From Flavobacteriales bacterium (lineage in GTDB: Bacteria > Bacteroidota > Bacteroidia > Flavobacteriales > UBA7430), in assembly GCA_002707145.1 (NCBI GenBank), contig PAMD01000003.1, positions 8,200-72,199 on the forward strand: 64,000 nucleotides of DNA. The letters run 5' to 3'. Numbering within the stretch: position 1 is the first letter of the stretch; every line of letters begins with the position of its first letter. A program made the position numbers and the translations under genes. The notes beneath the pieces are model-generated. The model made no database searches and was not told where the DNA came from. It worked only from the letters and a program-made list of their open reading frames with translations. Positions 39,332-48,510 of the stretch are shown in pieces.

Positions 39332-41737
39332 ATGGCATCATTCGAAAATAATGAAATTTCTTTTCAAGATTTCCGACAAGAAATCCTATCCGATTATCTG
39401 TTGGCATGTGAAAGTCGAGAGGCTAGTATTCTCGGTAGGAAAGAAGTTTTGACAGGAAAGGCTAAGTTTGGAATTTTTGGTGATGGAAAAGAATTGGCAC
39501 AGATTGCGATGTCCAAGGTCTTCAAAAATGGTGATTTTAGATCTGGCTATTACCGAGACCAAACGTTTATGATGGCCATTGGTCAGATGACTATTCAACA
39601 AATGTTTGCGGCTTTGTACGGTAATACTGATTTAAATGCTGAACCTGCTTCAGCAGGTCGTCAGATGGGTGGTCATTATGCTACTCGGACACTAGACAAA
39701 GATGGTAATTGGATGAATCTTATGGAGATGAAAAATTCTTCAGCAGATATTTCTTGTACCTCAGGACAAATGCCTCGTCTTCTTGGACTTGCACAGGCTT
39801 CTCAAGTATATAGAAATAATAAAAACTTAGCCTCATGGACTTCTTTTTCACACCAAGGAAATGAAATTGCCTTTGGTACCATTGGAAATGCAAGTACTTC
39901 AGAAGGCCCCTTTTTTGAAGCTATCAATGCAGCTGGTGTTCTTCAAGTCCCAATGGTTATTTCTGTTTGGGATGACGGGTATGGGATTTCTGTCCCTGCA
40001 AAATACCATACTACAAAAGAGAATATTTCGGAAATATTAAAAGGTTTTCAGAGAGATCAAAAAGGCGATGGTTTTGAAATTTTTACTGTCAAAGGTTGGG
40101 ATTATCCTTCTTTGATTGAAGCATATAAGAAAGCTGAAAAATTTGCTCGCAAAGAACATATCCCTTGTTTAATCCATGTTATGGAAGTGACACAGCCTCA
40201 AGGTCATTCGACTTCAGGATCTCATGAGAGATATAAATCTAAGGATCGCTTGGAATGGGAGAATGACTTTGATCCAATTAAAAAAATGGGGGATTGGATG
40301 ATTCAATCAAAGATTTCAACTCAAGAGGAAATTGAGACTATATCTAAACAGGCTAAGAAAACTGTCAGGTTAGCTAGAGAAGAAGCTTGGAAAGCATTTG
40401 TTCTCCCACTGAATGAAGAAAAATCTACTATGATTGAGCTCCTAAATGCCATGTCTATTAAAAGTGATCACAAGGTTTTTATTGAAAAAATAACAGAACA
40501 AATTAGTAATATTTCCGACCCTATCCGAAAAGATATCTTTAATGCTGGAAGAAGAGCGCTTCGTTTGGTTCGAGATGAAGATTCCATAGCTAAACAAAAT
40601 TTAATTGCGTGGTTGACCTCAGAAAAGAAAAAAAATTTAGTAAGATTTAGTAGTCATTTAACCAGTGAATCCTCTCTAGCTTCCATTCGCGTTAAAGAGG
40701 TAAAACCCGAATATCATGAAAGTTTAGAGGTAGATGCTCGTATAATTCTTCGAGATAATTTTGATCTTATTCTAGGTTCTAGACCAGAGACTTTAATTTT
40801 TGGAGAAGATTCAGGTAAAATAGGCGATGTTAATCAGGGATTAGAAGGGCTTCAAGATAAATATGGGGAAAACAGAGTGACTGATACCGGAATTCGCGAG
40901 GCTACTATTTTAGGCCAAGGTATAGGATTGGCTATGAGAGGTCTTAGACCGATTGCAGAAATTCAGTACTTAGATTATTTACTTTATGCAATTCAAATTA
41001 TGAGTGATGATTTGGCTACGCTTCATTATCGAACCAAAGGAGGACAGAAAGCACCACTCATTATTCGTACTCGAGGTCATCGACTTGAAGGAATTTGGCA
41101 TTCTGGCTCTCCTATGGGAATGATAGTTAATGCCCTAAGAGGAATCAATGTTTTAGTACCAAGAAATATGACAAAGGCTGCAGGATTTTATAATACCATG
41201 TTAGATTCTGATGATCCTGCTTTAATCATAGAATGTCTTAATAGTTATCGACTTAAAGAACTTATCCCTTCAAACCTTTCTAATATTAGAACTCCTGTTG
41301 GTATTCCCGAAGTGACCCTTGATGGAATAGATATTACACTCGTTACTTACGGTTCAACTTGGCGTTTAGTTATGGAAGCAGCTCAAGAATTATCAAGGCT
41401 AGGTATTTCAGCAGAAGTTATTGATGTTCAATCATTGCTCCCATTTGATGTAAATCATATCATTTTAGAGAGTGTCAAGAAAACTAATAGGCTAGCTTTT
41501 ATTGATGAAGATGTTCCTGGAGGTGCTACCGCTTATATGATGCAAAAAGTACTAGATGAACAAAATGCCTATATACACTTAGATAGTTCTCCAATTGCTA
41601 TTTCAGCGCAACCTCATAGACCAGCATATGGTACAGATGGTGATTATTTTTCTAAGCCTAGCAGCGATGATATTGTTGAAAAGGTATACGAAGTAATGCA
41701 TGAATCAAATCCTAAAGATTTTCCAGACTTGTTCTAA
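39332..41737 (+). CDS. 2-oxoacid (branched-chain-type) dehydrogenase E1, fused alpha and beta subunits
   Basis: An 801-residue thiamine-diphosphate enzyme. The N-terminal half (about 20-400) is E1 alpha, with FRSGYYRDQTFMMAIG and TSFSHQGNEIAFGTIGNAS. The C-terminal half (about 465-800) is E1 beta, with EDSGKIGDVNQGLEGLQDKYGENRVTDTGIREA and a transketolase C domain. It would decarboxylate a branched-chain 2-oxoacid or pyruvate and hand the acyl group to an E2 not in the window. Fusion of both chains is common in Bacteroidota. The exact substrate is uncertain. Confidence 0.88.
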   Translation: MASFENNEISFQDFRQEILSDYLLACESREASILGRKEVLTGKAKFGIFGDGKELAQIAMSKVFKNGDFRSGYYRDQTFMMAIGQMTIQQMFAALYGNTDLNAEPASAGRQMGGHYATRTLDKDGNWMNLMEMKNSSADISCTSGQMPRLLGLAQASQVYRNNKNLASWTSFSHQGNEIAFGTIGNASTSEGPFFEAINAAGVLQVPMVISVWDDGYGISVPAKYHTTKENISEILKGFQRDQKGDGFEIFTVKGWDYPSLIEAYKKAEKFARKEHIPCLIHVMEVTQPQGHSTSGSHERYKSKDRLEWENDFDPIKKMGDWMIQSKISTQEEIETISKQAKKTVRLAREEAWKAFVLPLNEEKSTMIELLNAMSIKSDHKVFIEKITEQISNISDPIRKDIFNAGRRALRLVRDEDSIAKQNLIAWLTSEKKKNLVRFSSHLTSESSLASIRVKEVKPEYHESLEVDARIILRDNFDLILGSRPETLIFGEDSGKIGDVNQGLEGLQDKYGENRVTDTGIREATILGQGIGLAMRGLRPIAEIQYLDYLLYAIQIMSDDLATLHYRTKGGQKAPLIIRTRGHRLEGIWHSGSPMGMIVNALRGINVLVPRNMTKAAGFYNTMLDSDDPALIIECLNSYRLKELIPSNLSNIRTPVGIPEVTLDGIDITLVTYGSTWRLVMEAAQELSRLGISAEVIDVQSLLPFDVNHIILESVKKTNRLAFIDEDVPGGATAYMMQKVLDEQNAYIHLDSSPIAISAQPHRPAYGTDGDYFSKPSSDDIVEKVYEVMHESNPKDFPDLF

Positions 41738-41832
41738 ATTTTAATAATTATAAGTTTCAACCCAACTGTATTAGTATATTTATTTGAATTTTAGAAAAAA
41801 CAAACTTCAAAGTATTTAACTTAGACAAAACC

Positions 41833-42642
41833 ATGAAGACAACCGAGAAAGAAAGCCTTTATCAAAATCTTGAGTCTCAGCCTTTTTCTGTTTTGTTAGA
41901 TCAAATTAACCAAGAGGATCAAAAAGTGGCGCATGCAGTCAGAATATCACTTCATCAAGTTGAAAAACTTGTTGAAGCTATTCTTCCAAAAATGAAAAAA
42001 GGGGGACGCTTATTTTATATAGGTGCAGGAACTAGCGGGCGACTAGGTGTCTTAGATGCTTCAGAGTGTCCACCGACTTTTGGCGTTTCACATGATTTGA
42101 TCGTAGGAATTATTGCTGGTGGTGATAGGGCGATAAGAAAAGCAGTTGAATTTGCCGAAGACGATAAAAAGTTGGGTTGGTCTGATTTAAAAGCCCGTGG
42201 GATTACTGCGTTGGACTCTGTAATTGGGATTGCAGCATCGGGAACAACTCCCTATGTAATTTCAGCACTAGAATTATGCCAGTCTGCATCAATTATGACT
42301 GCTTGTATTACTTGCAATCTAGATTCCGAACTAAGTCGTTATTCAGATTTTCCTGTTGAGGTTGATGTGGGGCCTGAATATGTCACCGGAAGCACAAGAA
42401 TGAAATCTGGCAGCGCCCAGAAAATGATTTTAAATATGATTTCTACTTCATTAATGATTAAGCTTGGCAAGATAAAAGGTAATAAAATGGTTGATATGCA
42501 GTTGACTAATGATAAACTATTAGAAAGAGGAACGAAAATGGTCGCTATGGAAACAAAGTTAGACCTAAATAGTGCTAAGTCATATCTTTTAAAGCACGGT
42601 TCAGTTCGTTTGGCTGTTACTGCCTTTAAAAGTGGGAAATAA
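41833..42642 (+). CDS. murQ: N-acetylmuramic acid 6-phosphate etherase
   Basis: A 269-residue SIS-domain enzyme of peptidoglycan recycling; it removes lactate from MurNAc-6-P to give GlcNAc-6-P. Signature sequences are YIGAGTSGRLGVLDASECPPTFG (about 59-81) and GSTRMKSGSAQKMILNMIS (about 187-205). The catalytic acidic residues of the SIS core are in the first of these. No other cell-wall recycling gene is adjacent. Confidence 0.95.
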   Translation: MKTTEKESLYQNLESQPFSVLLDQINQEDQKVAHAVRISLHQVEKLVEAILPKMKKGGRLFYIGAGTSGRLGVLDASECPPTFGVSHDLIVGIIAGGDRAIRKAVEFAEDDKKLGWSDLKARGITALDSVIGIAASGTTPYVISALELCQSASIMTACITCNLDSELSRYSDFPVEVDVGPEYVTGSTRMKSGSAQKMILNMISTSLMIKLGKIKGNKMVDMQLTNDKLLERGTKMVAMETKLDLNSAKSYLLKHGSVRLAVTAFKSGK

Positions 42643-42702
42643 TCTATATTCGCAAAGCAGAACCATTATATCAGAAATTACTCTATAAAATTAAATTAAT
42701 TT

Positions 42703-43962
42703 ATGACATTTAAGGAATTAAATTTTCATCAAGACATCCAAGAAGGCTTGGATGCAATGTATTTTGAAAAACCAACACCAGTTCAAGAATTAGCCATTCC
42801 AGTGATCATGAAAGGTCGTGATATTATTGCTTGTGCCCAAACAGGAACTGGTAAAACTGCAGCATTTCTTTTGCCTATACTAAATGAGCTTCACAAGGTC
42901 AAAAAAAAAAAAATACGCGCTATTATCATTGCGCCAACAAGGGAATTAGCTCAACAGATTGACCAGCAATTTGACGGATTCTCCTATTTTGCACAAGTCA
43001 GTTCTCAGGCAGTTTACGGAGGGGGTGACGGAAAGAGTTGGACTGCTCAATCAGAAGCACTAAAAAAAGAAACAGAGGTAATTATTGCCACTCCGGGAAG
43101 GCTCTTGTCTTTTTTATCTATTGCAAATATCGATTTATCGGGAATTGAATATCTCATTTTAGATGAGGCAGACCGCATGTTAGATATGGGATTCAATCAA
43201 GATATTATGCGTATTGTTGACAAGCTTCCTTTGGATAGGCAGACTTTATTATTTTCGGCTACTATGCCTCCTAAAATTGTTAATCTAGCACAAAATATTC
43301 TTCGCAATCCTGAGCGTGTGAATGTAGCAATCTCAAAACCTGCAGATACAATTAGGCAAGAAGCTTACCTTACTTTCGATAATCAGAAACCTGTTCTTGT
43401 TGCTCATATATTGAAGTCTATGGACTTTGAGTCAGTCATTGTTTTTTCTTCTACCAAAAAAAATATTTCTGTTATTCAGCGAGAGTTGAAAAAACAAGGT
43501 ATAGACTCCAAAGCAATGTCCTCCGATTTAGAGCAAAAAGAACGTGAACATGTCATGAGGGAGTTTAAGGGAAAGAAATTCAAAACCCTAGTTGCAACTG
43601 ACATTGTTTCTAGAGGGATAGATATAAAAGGAATTTCACTGGTGATAAATTATGATATTCCTTCTGATGCTGAGGACTATATACATAGAATTGGAAGGAC
43701 TGGTAGGAACGAATCCGAGGGACATGCTATCACTTTAATTAATGACAGAGATCAGATATTATTTTATAATATTGAGACCCTAATGGACAAGGTGGTTGAT
43801 AAGATTCCAATGCCAAATAAAATTGGAGTAGGACCAGTTTATGAACCACACAGAAAACGAAAAAACACTAATAAGAAAAACGGCAAAAAAAGATTTAATT
43901 CTAAATTTAAAGGGAAACCAAGATTTAATAAAAATTCTAAATCTTCTAAGCAGTCAAATTGA
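42703..43962 (+). CDS. DEAD-box ATP-dependent RNA helicase, RhlE type
   Basis: A 419-residue helicase with all core motifs: Q motif PTPVQELAIP, motif I AQTGTGKT, Ia PTRELAQQ, II DEAD, III SAT, V ATDIVSRGIDI and VI HRIGRTGR. The C-terminus (about 380-419) is a lysine- and asparagine-rich basic tail that probably binds RNA. Likely function is RNA remodelling in ribosome assembly or decay. Converges with cvfB. Confidence 0.94.
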   Translation: MTFKELNFHQDIQEGLDAMYFEKPTPVQELAIPVIMKGRDIIACAQTGTGKTAAFLLPILNELHKVKKKKIRAIIIAPTRELAQQIDQQFDGFSYFAQVSSQAVYGGGDGKSWTAQSEALKKETEVIIATPGRLLSFLSIANIDLSGIEYLILDEADRMLDMGFNQDIMRIVDKLPLDRQTLLFSATMPPKIVNLAQNILRNPERVNVAISKPADTIRQEAYLTFDNQKPVLVAHILKSMDFESVIVFSSTKKNISVIQRELKKQGIDSKAMSSDLEQKEREHVMREFKGKKFKTLVATDIVSRGIDIKGISLVINYDIPSDAEDYIHRIGRTGRNESEGHAITLINDRDQILFYNIETLMDKVVDKIPMPNKIGVGPVYEPHRKRKNTNKKNGKKRFNSKFKGKPRFNKNSKSSKQSN

Positions 43963-43977
43963 TACTTATTATTAGCA

Positions 43978-44820
43978 TTAACCTAACAAATGAATTCCAT
44001 CTTTCTTGATATCTATCATTTTGTCTTTGTAGAGATTTCCGATGGCTTTTTTAAATACTTTTTTACTCATTTCCAGTTCTTCGTAAATTTCCTTTGGAGC
44101 AGACTTATCATGTAGGGGTAAAAAACCATTCGTATCATGAAGTGCTTCTATAATCTGTGAGCGTGCATCTTTTACTTCTTCCATTCCTATTTTTTTAAGA
44201 GAAATATCAATTTTTTGGTCACTGTTTCTAATCTCTTTCACATAGCCATTCGTTTTTTGACCTTCTCTAAGATGTTGAAAAATTTCATTGTGAAATATTA
44301 ATCCCCAGAAGGTATTATTTACGATAACTCGAACTCCTAATTCCGTTTCGTCACAGATTAATAAATCTACTTTTTGTCCTATTTCTATTCCCTCTGCTTT
44401 GTTTTGTAAATATCTATGCACTTTTGCAGTAGCAGTAATCCTATCAGTTTGTTCGTCAATATATGCATAGACCAAATAGATTCCTTTCTCTGCCATAAGG
44501 GAATTTTGTTGCGAGATAGGTACAAATAAATCTTTTGGAAGCCCCCAGTCTAAAAAGGCCCCAAAACTTTCTACTTTATTAACAGATAAGTAGGCAAATT
44601 CACCAATATTAATATAGGGCTCAATACGAGTAGCAATGATTCTGTCTTCAGAATCTTTATAAATAAATACATCCATAAAATCACCTACTTCAATTCCATT
44701 AGGGACATATCTTTTTGGAAGTAAAATTCCATCATGTTCTCTATTGGTTGTATCCAGAAATAAACCAATTTCTGTACTTCTTAATACTTCGAGATTTAGT
44801 TTTTTACCAATGATACTCAT
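43978..44820 (-). CDS. cvfB: CvfB-like S1 RNA-binding protein
   Basis: A 280-residue RNA-binding protein with tandem S1-like OB folds and a C-terminal winged helix (KEIYEELEMSKKVFKKAIGNLYKDKMI). Motifs include LPKRYVP, FLDWGLPKDLFVP and GEKGIYLVYAYIDEQTDRI-like segments. Family members such as S. aureus CvfB influence gene expression post-transcriptionally. I use the ATG at 44820, which overlaps the yaaA TGA stop (ATGA), rather than an ATG 15 nt upstream within yaaA. The overlap implies coupling to yaaA translation, which is broken upstream by a stop codon. Confidence 0.88.
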   Translation of the reverse strand: MSIIGKKLNLEVLRSTEIGLFLDTTNREHDGILLPKRYVPNGIEVGDFMDVFIYKDSEDRIIATRIEPYINIGEFAYLSVNKVESFGAFLDWGLPKDLFVPISQQNSLMAEKGIYLVYAYIDEQTDRITATAKVHRYLQNKAEGIEIGQKVDLLICDETELGVRVIVNNTFWGLIFHNEIFQHLREGQKTNGYVKEIRNSDQKIDISLKKIGMEEVKDARSQIIEALHDTNGFLPLHDKSAPKEIYEELEMSKKVFKKAIGNLYKDKMIDIKKDGIHLLG

Positions 44821-45569
44821 CTTGTAAATATCCATTCATTGTCAGATGATATTGACTCGATAAACGAATATCCTCCATAGTTAAAACTCTTTAACTCTTC
44901 TGGATTTTGAATGTTATTTTCAATAGCAAATCGACACATCATTCCTCGAGCTTTTTTTGCATATATAGCTATAACTTTTGAAACTCCATTTTTTTTATCT
45001 TTAAAAATAGGTTGGATAACTTTTGCGTTTAATTTAGCTACTCTGATAGATTTAAAATATTCATTTGAAGCCAAGTTGATAAGCCAGACTTGTTCTCTAC
45101 GATTTAGCTCATTTGTCAATTGGTCTCCCCAAAATTAATATAGATTTTTCCCCAAATTGTTTGAGATCTTTGTTCCCATTTCTAACCGATAAGCTTGCAT
45201 AAGATCTAAGGGGCGTAAGAGTCCATATAAGCCAGAAAGAATACTCAGATTTCTTTGAGTAAATTCTATTTGATCATCAGATAAGGATTCTGCATTGATT
45301 TCGGAGTACACATCTCCTTTAAATGCATATATAGCAGCCTTTGCATTACTAGAGGTAAAAGGAGTATGCCACTCATTAAATCTATTTGCATTGAGCTTTC
45401 CAATTTTTGGGCTTACTTCCATCAAGGCTTGAATATCCTTTGATTTTAATTGACTTAAGCTATTGACTAGAGATTGAGATTTTTTCAAAAAAGGGCAAAG
45501 AGTACTTTTGAGTTTTATTTCCCTTTGTTTCATGTCCAAAGTTTTTGCAGGAGATATAATTATATGCAT
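44817..45569 (-). pseudogene. yaaA: yaaA (DUF328) interrupted by a single in-frame TAA
   Basis: YaaA lowers intracellular iron damage during peroxide stress. Here the frame is complete from MHIIISPAKTLDM to the C-terminal ARGMMCRFAIENN block, about 250 residues as in the family, except for one TAA at 45135-45137. The codons around it read GKNLY-stop-FWGDQLTNELN, where intact homologues have an amino acid, often Gln; CAA to TAA is one base change. There is no frameshift. Either the gene is inactivated, the stop is read through, or it is a sequencing error. Other genes here end normally in TAA, so the code is not altered. Confidence 0.9.
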
Positions 45570-46116
45570 AGCATTAGATTTTTAGTAAAAGTAATCATTT
45601 CAAGCTTATATTTTTATGCCAATATTATTCCGTTACAATAGAGTAAATTATTGATGTATTTCAAGAAGTAGATTATTTATATCAGGGGACATTATATATC
45701 TAGTCCAAGAATGAAGTTTTTTATCATTTTTATTAATTCAAAGAAAAAATTGGATTAGATATCTTGCTTTTCAAATTAGTTTTTTCAATTTTTAGAGTTC
45801 AAAATAATCTTTGTATTTAAGTGCAGGTGTTTTATCGTATTAGATTCTTGAAAGCAAATTATTTTTTTATTTTAGTAAGCTATTTTTTATTGTGTCAAAT
45901 ACTAATAATGAGGTGTTCCCAAAATATTTTATTTTTCACAGTCCATAAAATAAATATCTTAATGTTACAATGGTAAATAGTATAGATTCCTACGAGCTTT
46001 TTTGTTAATTTAATGTAATATGATTAATATTTTGAAAAAAATTACTTGTGGGAAGTAATCAAACCTAAATTGTATAACTATATTAGGTTATTAAATTTAA
46101 CGTTTAATTTATAATT
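45570..46116. other. 547-bp AT-rich non-coding gap, yaaA / ftsE divergent region
   Basis: No plausible coding frame was found on either strand, and no RNA gene. Two small inverted repeats lie near the ftsE side: ATTACTT-5-AAGTAAT at 46041-46059 and AACCTAA-14-TTAGGTT at 46062-46089. They may be regulator sites for ftsE. No TAnnTTTG box is evident before ftsE. Confidence 0.55.
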
Positions 46117-46803
46117 ATGTCAACGTCAATCATTTGCTTAAAAGAAGCTAAAGTTTATCAGAAAGATCATTTGGTTCTTCAAAAGGTTAATATAGACTTA
46201 GTTCATGGAGAGTTTATTTATCTGATTGGTAAAACAGGAAGTGGGAAAAGTAGTTTATTGAAAACTCTCTACGGCGACCTTCCTCTTCAACAAGGGATAG
46301 GTGAAGTTGCTGGATATGATTTATCTAAACTTAAAGAAAAAGATATTCCTTATTTAAGACGCGAGATTGGAATTGTTTTTCAAGACTTTCAATTGCTGAC
46401 AGATCGATCCGTAAAAGATAATTTGAGTTTTGTTCTTGTAGCTACTGGTTGGTCTGATAAAGATAAAATAAAAACTAGGATTTTAGAAGTTCTTGAGCAG
46501 GTCGGAATGGCTAATAAAGATTATAAAATGCCTCATGAATTATCAGGTGGCGAACAACAAAGAGTTGCAATTGCGCGATCTCTACTAAATGAACCCCAAT
46601 TGATTTTAGCAGATGAACCCACTGGAAATTTAGATCCAGAGACCTCAAGAGAAATTATGCGCGTATTAAAGGAAATTCAAAACCAAGGTAAGGCTATTTT
46701 TATGGCTACACACGACTATTCTCTCATTCGGGATTTTCCTTCTCAGATCATTCGATGTTCAGAAGGCTCTATTTTTCCTGTAGAAAAATTAAACACACAC
46801 TAA
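46117..46803 (+). CDS. ftsE: FtsE-type cell-division ABC ATPase
   Basis: A 228-residue ABC ATP-binding protein. It has Walker [10 protein letters not shown] (about 38-46), a Q-loop FQDFQLL, the signature [16 protein letters not shown] and Walker [13 protein letters not shown], and the [14 protein letters not shown] stretch characteristic of FtsE. FtsE and FtsX signal to peptidoglycan hydrolases at the divisome. No ftsX is adjacent, as often in this phylum. Its 3' end overlaps the convergent glycosyltransferase gene by 4 bp. Confidence 0.88.
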   Translation: MSTSIICLKEAKVYQKDHLVLQKVNIDLVHGEFIYLIGKTGSGKSSLLKTLYGDLPLQQGIGEVAGYDLSKLKEKDIPYLRREIGIVFQDFQLLTDRSVKDNLSFVLVATGWSDKDKIKTRILEVLEQVGMANKDYKMPHELSGGEQQRVAIARSLLNEPQLILADEPTGNLDPETSREIMRVLKEIQNQGKAIFMATHDYSLIRDFPSQIIRCSEGSIFPVEKLNTH

Positions 46804-47930
46804 GGATTTATCATTGAGTATATTTCTTTTAGACTTTTTGCTTCATTATTCCAAACTAACTCTGCTGCGGCATGTTTAAGATTTTTCTTCCATTGTTTAT
46901 TAAGGTTTTTATTTTCAAGGATAAATTTAATTTTATCTGCAATATGTGTTGGTTCGTAGTTGTCTATAAAAAGACCTATTCCATAGCTCGAAATGATCTT
47001 TTCTATTTCAGGTAATTTGCTTGCAAGTATAGGTGTATTAGAATGTATATAATCAAACAGTTTATTGGGTAAACTGAAATTGTAATTAATGTTGCTATTT
47101 TTATCTAGTGTAAGTCCTAATTGGGCATGATGTGTATATTGCATCATTTGTGCATAAGGCATTTTATCCTTAAACAAGACACAGTTCTCCAAGTTTAGTT
47201 CTTTAACTCTTTTTTTAAGCTGTGGAACGACATCCCCATTTCCCACAATCAAGAAGCAAACATTTTCTAGGTATTTCATAGCCTCCACGGCTTCCTCTAT
47301 TCCTCTATCTATATTTATTCCAGCTCCCTGAGTAATAATCAGATGTTTATCTTTAGGTATTTTTAGTTCAGATTTGCTTTTTATTCGCTGAATAGAGGTT
47401 GGATTAGGAATATTTCTCATTACAAACAAATTTTTTCTGTACTTTTTCTTATACAGTTTTGCAATAGAATAATTGACGGTTAATATGTATTTTAACTGAG
47501 GGAAAATAGTTTTCTCAATTTTTGTCCATATTGATTTGACAATGGCTTTGTTTTGAATTTCGGGAACTTCAGTAAAGTATTCGTGAGAATCGTATACAAT
47601 AGGTTTGTTTCTTATTTTAGAGGCTATATAGTTTGCTAAAAGAGTATCTAGGTCATTTGCATGAAATATATCTACCCGAGAGACAAGTAAAAGCAATAAA
47701 AGCCTAAAGTTATATTCTGCATAAAAAAGAGCCCCTCTATTAAAAAATAGGCGCATTCTTATGCATTTATAGTCTCTTTTTAATTCCTCACTTTCATTAA
47801 GCAGTCGTCCTACTAAAAGAATGTCATAGTCAAGTTCGATTAAGCTATCGCATACTTTTTTCACTCTTTGATCTGTGAAAAGATCATTTGTTACAGATAC
47901 AATTATGCGCTTTTTTGTCCTTTTTTTCAT
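46800..47930 (-). CDS. glycosyltransferase, GT4-like (GT-B fold)
   Basis: A 376-residue GT-B glycosyltransferase. The N-terminal domain (RIIVSVTNDLFTDQRVKKVCDSLIELDYDILLVGR; HANDLDTL at about 91) and the C-terminal domain (GAGINIDRGIEEAVEAMKYL; VGNGD; YIHSNTPILASKLPEIEKII) are present. It probably transfers a sugar in surface polysaccharide or glycan assembly. It stands alone, without a polysaccharide cluster, and follows a long non-coding stretch with a pseudogene. Its promoter box (TATTTTTG, minus strand, 47959-47966) overlaps a large palindrome. Confidence 0.85.
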   Translation of the reverse strand: MKKRTKKRIIVSVTNDLFTDQRVKKVCDSLIELDYDILLVGRLLNESEELKRDYKCIRMRLFFNRGALFYAEYNFRLLLLLLVSRVDIFHANDLDTLLANYIASKIRNKPIVYDSHEYFTEVPEIQNKAIVKSIWTKIEKTIFPQLKYILTVNYSIAKLYKKKYRKNLFVMRNIPNPTSIQRIKSKSELKIPKDKHLIITQGAGINIDRGIEEAVEAMKYLENVCFLIVGNGDVVPQLKKRVKELNLENCVLFKDKMPYAQMMQYTHHAQLGLTLDKNSNINYNFSLPNKLFDYIHSNTPILASKLPEIEKIISSYGIGLFIDNYEPTHIADKIKFILENKNLNKQWKKNLKHAAAELVWNNEAKSLKEIYSMINP

Positions 47931-47961
47931 TAATACGAAGATACTAATTCAACTCTAACAA

Positions 47962-48006
47962 AAATAAATAGGTACAAGTATAGTATATACTTGTACCTAT
48001 TTATTT
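47962..48006. promoter_or_regulatory. perfect 21-bp inverted repeat over the glycosyltransferase promoter
   Basis: Arms at 47962-47982 and 47986-48006 are perfectly complementary over 21 bp with a 3-nt loop; the core is GGTACAAGTATA / TATACTTGTACC. One arm overlaps a -7 box (minus strand, 47959-47966), and the structure spans the -33 region of that promoter, 32 bp before the gene's ATG. It could be an operator, a hairpin terminator reading in either direction, or a 5' cruciform. The arms end in AAATAAATA/TATTTATTT, so U-rich exits exist. Confidence 0.75.
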
Positions 48007-48208
48007 GCTTGTGATTATTTTCAATATCCAAACACTTAAAATTCAAAAAACAAAACAATAGATACTATAGATTCCAATGGTAATTTATTAAATGAGTGAA
48101 ACACTAAGGTATTCATTAAGAAAATCAAGGTATGATAACTCAAATTAATCACAAGAATTAGAGAAAATAATAAATAAACACATGGCTTGAAGTCTTGATA
48201 AAACTGAC

Positions 48209-48498
48209 TCAAAGCCTTTTACTAAATAATCTAGATTTAATTTCTTGATCATCTACTTGACCATCTTCATTATTGTTTAAAATTTCTGCGCATATTGCAG
48301 CTGCTTCAGTACTTTTTCGTCTGAGATAGAGGCCTCTGCATAAATACTGAAACAATCTAAAACTAGAACATATTTTGAGAATTCAGAAAATGCAATTTGA
48401 TCTTTATTTAGGTTCTCTTTAATGTCCAAACAAATTATATTCTGAGAGATTATTGGACAGTTTATAAATATGATTAAAGAAGCTAAAAGTTTTTTCGT
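48209..48498 (-). pseudogene. remnant of a secreted EF-hand-like protein gene
   Basis: Directly after rpe a reading frame begins with ACG where an ATG is expected, then encodes a signal-peptide-like stretch (KKLLASLIIFINCPIISQ). It continues through FSKYVLVLDCFSIYAEASISDEKVLK, after which the frame stops; the other frame carries on with AAAICAEILNNNEDGQVDDQEI. The last part fits an EF-hand loop (N-x-N-x-D-G-x-V-x-x-x-E). Joined, they look like the N-terminal segment of a secreted protein family with LDNNEDGxVDD motifs. Start-codon change, one frameshift near 48300 and truncation mark it as decayed. Confidence 0.65.
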
Positions 48499-48510
48499 AT
48501 TCTTGTGATT

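Noticed and set aside
39332..41737. E1 gene fusion as an assembly artefact
   Set aside because: The alpha and beta parts are joined by a continuous frame with normal lengths, and fused E1 proteins are common in Bacteroidota.
45135..45137. Stop codon reassignment (TAA as Gln) to explain yaaA
   Set aside because: Many intact genes in this window end in TAA with normal lengths, so a recoded TAA is not supported genome-wide.
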